Source: an uncultured Collinsella sp.
GTDB lineage: Bacteria > Actinomycetota > Coriobacteriia > Coriobacteriales > Coriobacteriaceae
Assembly: GCA_900544755.1 (NCBI GenBank)
Contig: UQWQ01000021.1
Location: 1 to 26,397, forward strand
Length of the DNA stretch: 26,397 nucleotides
Direction of reading: 5' to 3'
This document shows positions 22,103 to 26,397 of the stretch, piece after piece. Position 1 is the stretch's first letter; the number at the start of each line of letters is the position of its first letter. The translations under genes were made by a program, and so were the position numbers. The notes under the pieces were generated by a model, which ran no database searches, was not told the origin of the DNA, and worked only from the letters and a program-made list of their open reading frames with translations.

Positions 22103-24100
22103 ATGGCAAAAAACACCGCAAACTATGGTAACGACAGTATTCGTCAGCTCAAGGACGAGGAGCGCGTACGTCTGCGCCCCGCCGTCATCTTTGGCTCGGA
22201 CGGACTCGACGGTTGTGCGCATGCCGCCTTCGAGATCCTGTCCAACGCCGTTGACGAGGCGCGCCAGGGTTACGGCAAGCTCATCACCCTCACCGCCTTT
22301 CGCGATGGCTCTATTCAGGTAGAGGACAACGGCCGCGGCTGCCCGCTCGACTGGAACCCCTCCGAGAAGCGCTTTAACTGGGAGCTCGTCTTTTGCGAGC
22401 TCTACGCCGGCGGCAAGTACAACAACAACCAGGGCGGCGACTACGACTTCTCGCTCGGCACCAACGGCCTGGGCTCGTGCGCGACCCAGTACGCTTCCGA
22501 GTACATGGACGTCACCGTTTGGCGCGACGGTAACAAGTACTCTCTGCACTTTAAGAAGGGCAAGGTCGTCGGCGCCAAAAAGAAGGCGCTCGAGATCGAG
22601 CCCAGCGACGAGGACCGCACCGGCACCACCATCAAGTGGCGCCCCGATCTTGAGGTCTTTACCTCGATTAGCATTCCCCACGATTGGTATCGCGAGACCA
22701 TGCGCCGTCAGGCCGTGGTCAACGCCAACGTGACCTTCCGCCTGCGCATCGAGGGCGACGATGGCGAGTTTTCCGAAGAGGATTTTTACTATCCCAAGGG
22801 CATCGAGGACTACGTGCTCGAGAAGGTCGGTACCGACTACCTTACCGAGCCCTTCTTTATCGAGGCCGACCGTCGCGGTCGCGATCGCGAGGACCTACCC
22901 GATTACAACGTAAAAATTACTGCTTGCATGTGCTTCTCGCGCACTTTCATGATGCAGGAGTACTACCACAACTCATCGTGGCTCGAGAACGGCGGCTCAC
23001 CCGAGAAGGCGGCCCGTAGCGCTCTGACCAGCGCCATCGATGCCTACATCAAGCAACAGGGCAAATACAACAAAAACGAGAGCAGCATCAAATGGCAGGA
23101 CGTCCAGGACTGCCTGGTACTGGTGACCAACTGCTTCTCCACCCAGACGTCCTACGAAAACCAGACTAAGAAAGCCATCAACAACCGCTTTATCCAGCAG
23201 GCTATGACGGCCTTCTTTAAGGAGCGCCTCTCGACCTACTTGATCGAGAACAAAGACGCCGCCAACAAGATTCTGGAGCAGGTGCTTATCAACAAGCGCT
23301 CGCGCGAGAATGCCGAGAAGACGCGCCAGAGTATCAAGACCAACCTGCAGCAGAAGACCGACATGGCCAACCGCGTGCAGAAGTTCATCGACTGCCGCTC
23401 CAAGGACAAGAGCCGTCGCGAGATCTATATCGTAGAGGGCGACTCGGCAGCAGGCGCCATTCGCACCTCGCGCGATGCCGAGTTCCAGGGCGTTATGCCC
23501 GTCCGCGGTAAGATCCTCAACTGCCTGAAGGAGGATTATCCGCGCATCTTTAAGTCCGACATCATCATGGATCTCATGCGCGTACTGGGCTGCGGTGTGG
23601 AGATCAAGGACAAGCGCATCAAGAACCTTGGCGCCTTCGACCTGGACAACCTCAACTGGAACAAAGTCATCATCTGTACGGATGCCGACGTCGACGGTTA
23701 TCACATTCGCACGCTCGTGCTCACCATGCTCTATCGACTGGTGCCCACGCTTATCGACGAGGGCTACGTTTATATCGCCGAGTCGCCGCTCTACGAGATC
23801 AACTGCAAAGAGAAGACCTACTTTGCCTACACCGAGCTCGAGAAGAACGGCATCCTTAAGGAGATCGGCGACCAGAAGTGCTCGATCAACCGCTCCAAGG
23901 GTCTTGGTGAGAACGATCCGGACATGATGTGGCTCACCACTATGAACCCCGAGACGCGCCGCCTGATCAAGGTGGAGCCCGAGGACGTCACCAAGATGGA
24001 AACCATGTTCAACCTGTTACTGGGCAACGACGAGGCGGGCCGTAAACGCCATATCTCCGAGCACGGCAAGGAATACCTGGACCAGCTAGATCTGCAGTAG
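22103..24100 (+). CDS. Type IIA DNA topoisomerase B subunit, divergent ParE/GyrB-like
   Basis: The start chosen is ATG at 22103 (MAKNTANYG), giving 665 residues. AAGGAG lies somewhat far upstream (22081-22086), and GAGAGAG is nearer. The GHKL ATPase has EILSNAVDE (Glu44, Asn48, Glu52), DNGRG (75-79) and the ATP-lid GTNGLGS. The transducer region follows. The TOPRIM domain has VEGDSAAGA (Glu445) and TDADVDG (Asp527, Asp529, Asp531), so the metal site is intact. Wording differs from canonical GyrB/ParE at several usually fixed places: GTNGLGSCATQ rather than GTHGVGA, and SAAGAIRTSRD rather than SAGGSAKQGRD. The A subunit starts 45 bases after its stop. Together they form an ATP-dependent enzyme passing one duplex through another. 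Whether it acts as decatenase or gyrase is not shown. Confidence 0.92.
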   Translation: MAKNTANYGNDSIRQLKDEERVRLRPAVIFGSDGLDGCAHAAFEILSNAVDEARQGYGKLITLTAFRDGSIQVEDNGRGCPLDWNPSEKRFNWELVFCELYAGGKYNNNQGGDYDFSLGTNGLGSCATQYASEYMDVTVWRDGNKYSLHFKKGKVVGAKKKALEIEPSDEDRTGTTIKWRPDLEVFTSISIPHDWYRETMRRQAVVNANVTFRLRIEGDDGEFSEEDFYYPKGIEDYVLEKVGTDYLTEPFFIEADRRGRDREDLPDYNVKITACMCFSRTFMMQEYYHNSSWLENGGSPEKAARSALTSAIDAYIKQQGKYNKNESSIKWQDVQDCLVLVTNCFSTQTSYENQTKKAINNRFIQQAMTAFFKERLSTYLIENKDAANKILEQVLINKRSRENAEKTRQSIKTNLQQKTDMANRVQKFIDCRSKDKSRREIYIVEGDSAAGAIRTSRDAEFQGVMPVRGKILNCLKEDYPRIFKSDIIMDLMRVLGCGVEIKDKRIKNLGAFDLDNLNWNKVIICTDADVDGYHIRTLVLTMLYRLVPTLIDEGYVYIAESPLYEINCKEKTYFAYTELEKNGILKEIGDQKCSINRSKGLGENDPDMMWLTTMNPETRRLIKVEPEDVTKMETMFNLLLGNDEAGRKRHISEHGKEYLDQLDLQ

Positions 24101-24145
24101 CAGCAAATCGATAACGACGGCCCATAAGAAGTTCAAGAGGAAATC

Positions 24146-26386
24146 GTGGCAAAGAAGAAGACGAAGAACCAGCCCAAGAAAAAGCAGGTCAACGCCGAGA
24201 ACGTCATCGGCCTGCACTCCGAGGTCACCGACCAGCCGATCACGCAGACGCTCGAGGTCAACTACATGCCCTACGCTATGAGCGTCAACGTTTCGCGTGC
24301 GTTCCCCGAGATCGACGGCTTTAAGCCCTCGCACCGCAAGTTGCTCTACACCATGTACAAGATGGGTCTGCTCAAGGGCGAGCGCCAGAAGAGCGCCAAC
24401 ATTGTGGGCCAGACCATGAAGCTCAACCCACACGGCGACGCCGCGATCTACGAGACGATGGTGCGTCTGGCAACCGGCAATGAGGCGCTGCTTGCCCCCT
24501 TCGTGGAGTCGAAGGGCAACTTTGGCAAGTACTATTCGGGCGACCTGAGCTACGCCGCCTCGCGTTATACCGAAGCCAAGCTCTCCCCCATTAGCGCCGA
24601 AATCTTCAAGGACATCGACAAGGACCCGGTCGACTTCGTCGACAGCTACGACGGCGCCATGAAGGAGCCGCGCCTGCTGCCCACCACGTTCCCCAACATC
24701 CTTGTCTCGGCCAACAAGGGCATCGGCGTCGCCATGGCGTCCGATATCTGCGGCTTCAACCTCAACGAGGTCTGTACCGCCACCATGCATTACCTGCAGG
24801 ATCCCGACTGCGACCTGCTCGAGTACATGCCCATGCCCGACTTCTCGACCGGCGGCGAGATCATCTACCGCCGCGAGGAGATGGAGAAGATCGTCGAGAC
24901 CGGCCTTGGCAGCTTCCAGATCCGTTCCCGCTGGCGCTGGATTCCCGAAGAGCGCATCATCGAGGTCTACGAGATCCCCTACACCACCAAGACCGATGTC
25001 ATCATCGAGCGCATCGTCAAGCTCTCCAAAGAAGGCAAGGTCAAAGAGATCGCCGACATCCGCGACGAGACCGACCTTTCGGGTCTGCGCATCGCCATCG
25101 ACCTTAAGCGCGGTGTCGACCCCGATAAGCTCATGGCCAAGCTCTATCGCTCAACCACGCTGCAGGATTCGTTCTCGTGCAACTTCAACGTGCTGGTCGA
25201 TGGTTACCCTCGCGTTATGGGCGTGCGCCAGATCTTGCACGAGTGGGTCAAGTGGCGTATTCAGTCCACGCGTCGCCGTATCAACTTTGACCTGGGCAAA
25301 AAGTCCGAGCGCCTGCACCTGCTGCACGGCCTTGAGGCGATTCTGCTCGATATCGACAAGGCCATCGCCATCATCCGCGGCACCAAGCTCGAGGCCGAGG
25401 TCGTGCCCAACCTCATGCGCGGCTTCGACATCGACGAAACCCAGGCCGAGTTTGTCGCCGAGCTCAAGCTCCGCAACATCAACGAGGAGTACATCCTCAA
25501 CCGCACCAAGGACATTGCCAAGCTCGAGGGTGAGATCGCCGAACTCGAGGAGATTCTTTCGAGCGAGAACAATATCAAGAAGGTCATCAGCGACGAGCTG
25601 GCCGCGGTCAACAAGAAGTATGTGATGCCGCGCCGCACGGGCAGGATCGAACCCCACGAGGTCGTCGAGGTGAGCCTGGAGCCCGAGGTCGAGGAGTACC
25701 CGGTTACGATCATGCTCTCGCGCGATGGCTACCTAAAGAAGATGACGGACCGCGTGCTCAAGAAGGCGACCACGCTCAAGTACAAGGACGGCGACAAACC
25801 CTTTATCGAGTTCCCGTCCTCCAACACCCACGAGCTGCTGGTCTTTACCAACAAGAGCCAGGTGTACAAGTGCAAGGTCGCGGCGTTTGAGGACACCAAG
25901 TCGGCCCAGCTGGGCTCGTACCTACCGACCGATCTTGAGATGGAACCCGACGAGAGCGTCATCTGGGTCATCGACCCCGAGGACTACAAGGCCGACGTGC
26001 TGTTTGTCTTTGAGAACGGCCGCGTGGTGCGCGTCGCACTTTCCGGATACGCTACCAAAACCAACCGCAAGCGCCTCAAGAACGCCATCTATGGTGGCAG
26101 CAAGCTGCTGTATGCCCAGGTGCTCAAGGAAGATCGCGACATCGCGCTGGTCTCGAGCGACTACCGCCTGATGAACTTCAACACGTCGCTGCTCAAGACC
26201 AAGACGACCACCAACACGCAGGGCGTCCAGGCTTTCACGGCCAAGAAGGGCCGCTCGGTCACCACCGTCGGCACAACCGAAGAGATTCTTGGCGCCGGCG
26301 TCTCGGCCGAAAAGTTCACCGCGCAGAGCCTCCCCTCTGCCGGCGCCCTCATGAAGGAAAACGACATGCCGAGCCTGTTTGACTAA
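24146..26386 (+). CDS. Type IIA DNA topoisomerase A subunit, divergent ParC/GyrA-like
   Basis: A GTG start with AGAGGAAA upstream gives 746 residues. A Lys-rich N-terminal tail precedes the winged-helix breakage domain. The active site is intact: Arg140 and Tyr141 in AASRYTEAKL, the tyrosine that links to the cut DNA end. The quinolone-region segment reads LNPHGDAAIYE. Asn94 stands where GyrA has His78, and Ala99 stands at the position of Ser83, a residue whose loss lowers quinolone binding; the acidic partner is kept as Glu103. A coiled-coil arm (about 420-490) leads to a short beta-pinwheel C-terminal domain without the QRRGGKG GyrA-box, which argues for a topoisomerase IV-like rather than supercoiling role. 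The gene is complete and ends ten bases before the window edge. Confidence 0.92.
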   Translation: MAKKKTKNQPKKKQVNAENVIGLHSEVTDQPITQTLEVNYMPYAMSVNVSRAFPEIDGFKPSHRKLLYTMYKMGLLKGERQKSANIVGQTMKLNPHGDAAIYETMVRLATGNEALLAPFVESKGNFGKYYSGDLSYAASRYTEAKLSPISAEIFKDIDKDPVDFVDSYDGAMKEPRLLPTTFPNILVSANKGIGVAMASDICGFNLNEVCTATMHYLQDPDCDLLEYMPMPDFSTGGEIIYRREEMEKIVETGLGSFQIRSRWRWIPEERIIEVYEIPYTTKTDVIIERIVKLSKEGKVKEIADIRDETDLSGLRIAIDLKRGVDPDKLMAKLYRSTTLQDSFSCNFNVLVDGYPRVMGVRQILHEWVKWRIQSTRRRINFDLGKKSERLHLLHGLEAILLDIDKAIAIIRGTKLEAEVVPNLMRGFDIDETQAEFVAELKLRNINEEYILNRTKDIAKLEGEIAELEEILSSENNIKKVISDELAAVNKKYVMPRRTGRIEPHEVVEVSLEPEVEEYPVTIMLSRDGYLKKMTDRVLKKATTLKYKDGDKPFIEFPSSNTHELLVFTNKSQVYKCKVAAFEDTKSAQLGSYLPTDLEMEPDESVIWVIDPEDYKADVLFVFENGRVVRVALSGYATKTNRKRLKNAIYGGSKLLYAQVLKEDRDIALVSSDYRLMNFNTSLLKTKTTTNTQGVQAFTAKKGRSVTTVGTTEEILGAGVSAEKFTAQSLPSAGALMKENDMPSLFD

Positions 26387-26397
26387 AACAACGGCGG

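Overview
The window reads as a chromosome segment from a GC-rich Gram-positive gut actinobacterium, most likely class Coriobacteriia and plausibly Collinsella. That placement rests on resemblance only: GC-rich coding sequence, an LAGTGD-type wall-anchored surface protein next to a LuxR-type regulator, a lipoprotein thioredoxin, and a divergent second type IIA topoisomerase pair. No rRNA, tRNA, CRISPR array or complete insertion sequence is visible.

Layout. Bases 1-3250: a ribbon-helix-helix protein at the left edge with its terminator, a tRNA-dihydrouridine synthase (minus), then two membrane-protein genes (plus). Bases 3250-6520: one very large fused ABC transporter (ATPase plus FtsX-like permease). 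Bases 6630-10700: a minus-strand redox block. In transcription order it has a 48-aa CXXC membrane peptide whose stop overlaps the start of a NapH-like membrane polyferredoxin, then a lipoprotein thioredoxin (TlpA-like) with a strong terminator, then a 5'-truncated rhodanese abutting a CoA-disulfide reductase/rhodanese fusion. Divergent from this block is an OmpR/EnvZ-type two-component pair (10785-12586). Next come a stand-alone GMP synthase ATP-PPase subunit (minus), a LuxR-type regulator, and a 1455-aa surface protein with a Tat-like signal and an LAGTGD sorting signal. Bases 19600-21850 hold an XRE regulator/membrane protein pair with a clear promoter-operator, and an AT-richer AAA ATPase/DUF4143 gene. 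The right end is a two-gene operon for a divergent topoisomerase IV/gyrase-like enzyme.

How the genes work together. The strongest functional unit is the redox block. The polyferredoxin has three CxxxCP motifs, two ferredoxin-type cluster motifs and a Cys-rich N-terminal segment, so it looks able to pass low-potential electrons across the membrane. The natural acceptor is the co-transcribed lipoprotein thioredoxin, with the 48-aa CXXC peptide as a possible intermediate. The cytoplasmic CoA-disulfide/persulfide reductase and rhodanese sequences nearby fit a thiol or sulfane-sulfur theme. The family members are recognisable, but I do not know of an experimental description of the assembled pathway.

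Across the first half of the window a 29-33-nt perfect or near-perfect palindrome (TGTGACAAAGGGAC, central base, mirror arm) occurs four times, always between genes. Two copies belong to an 83-nt compound element that also carries a GC-rich hairpin. It behaves like a REP/BIME-type dispersed repeat recruited to gene ends.
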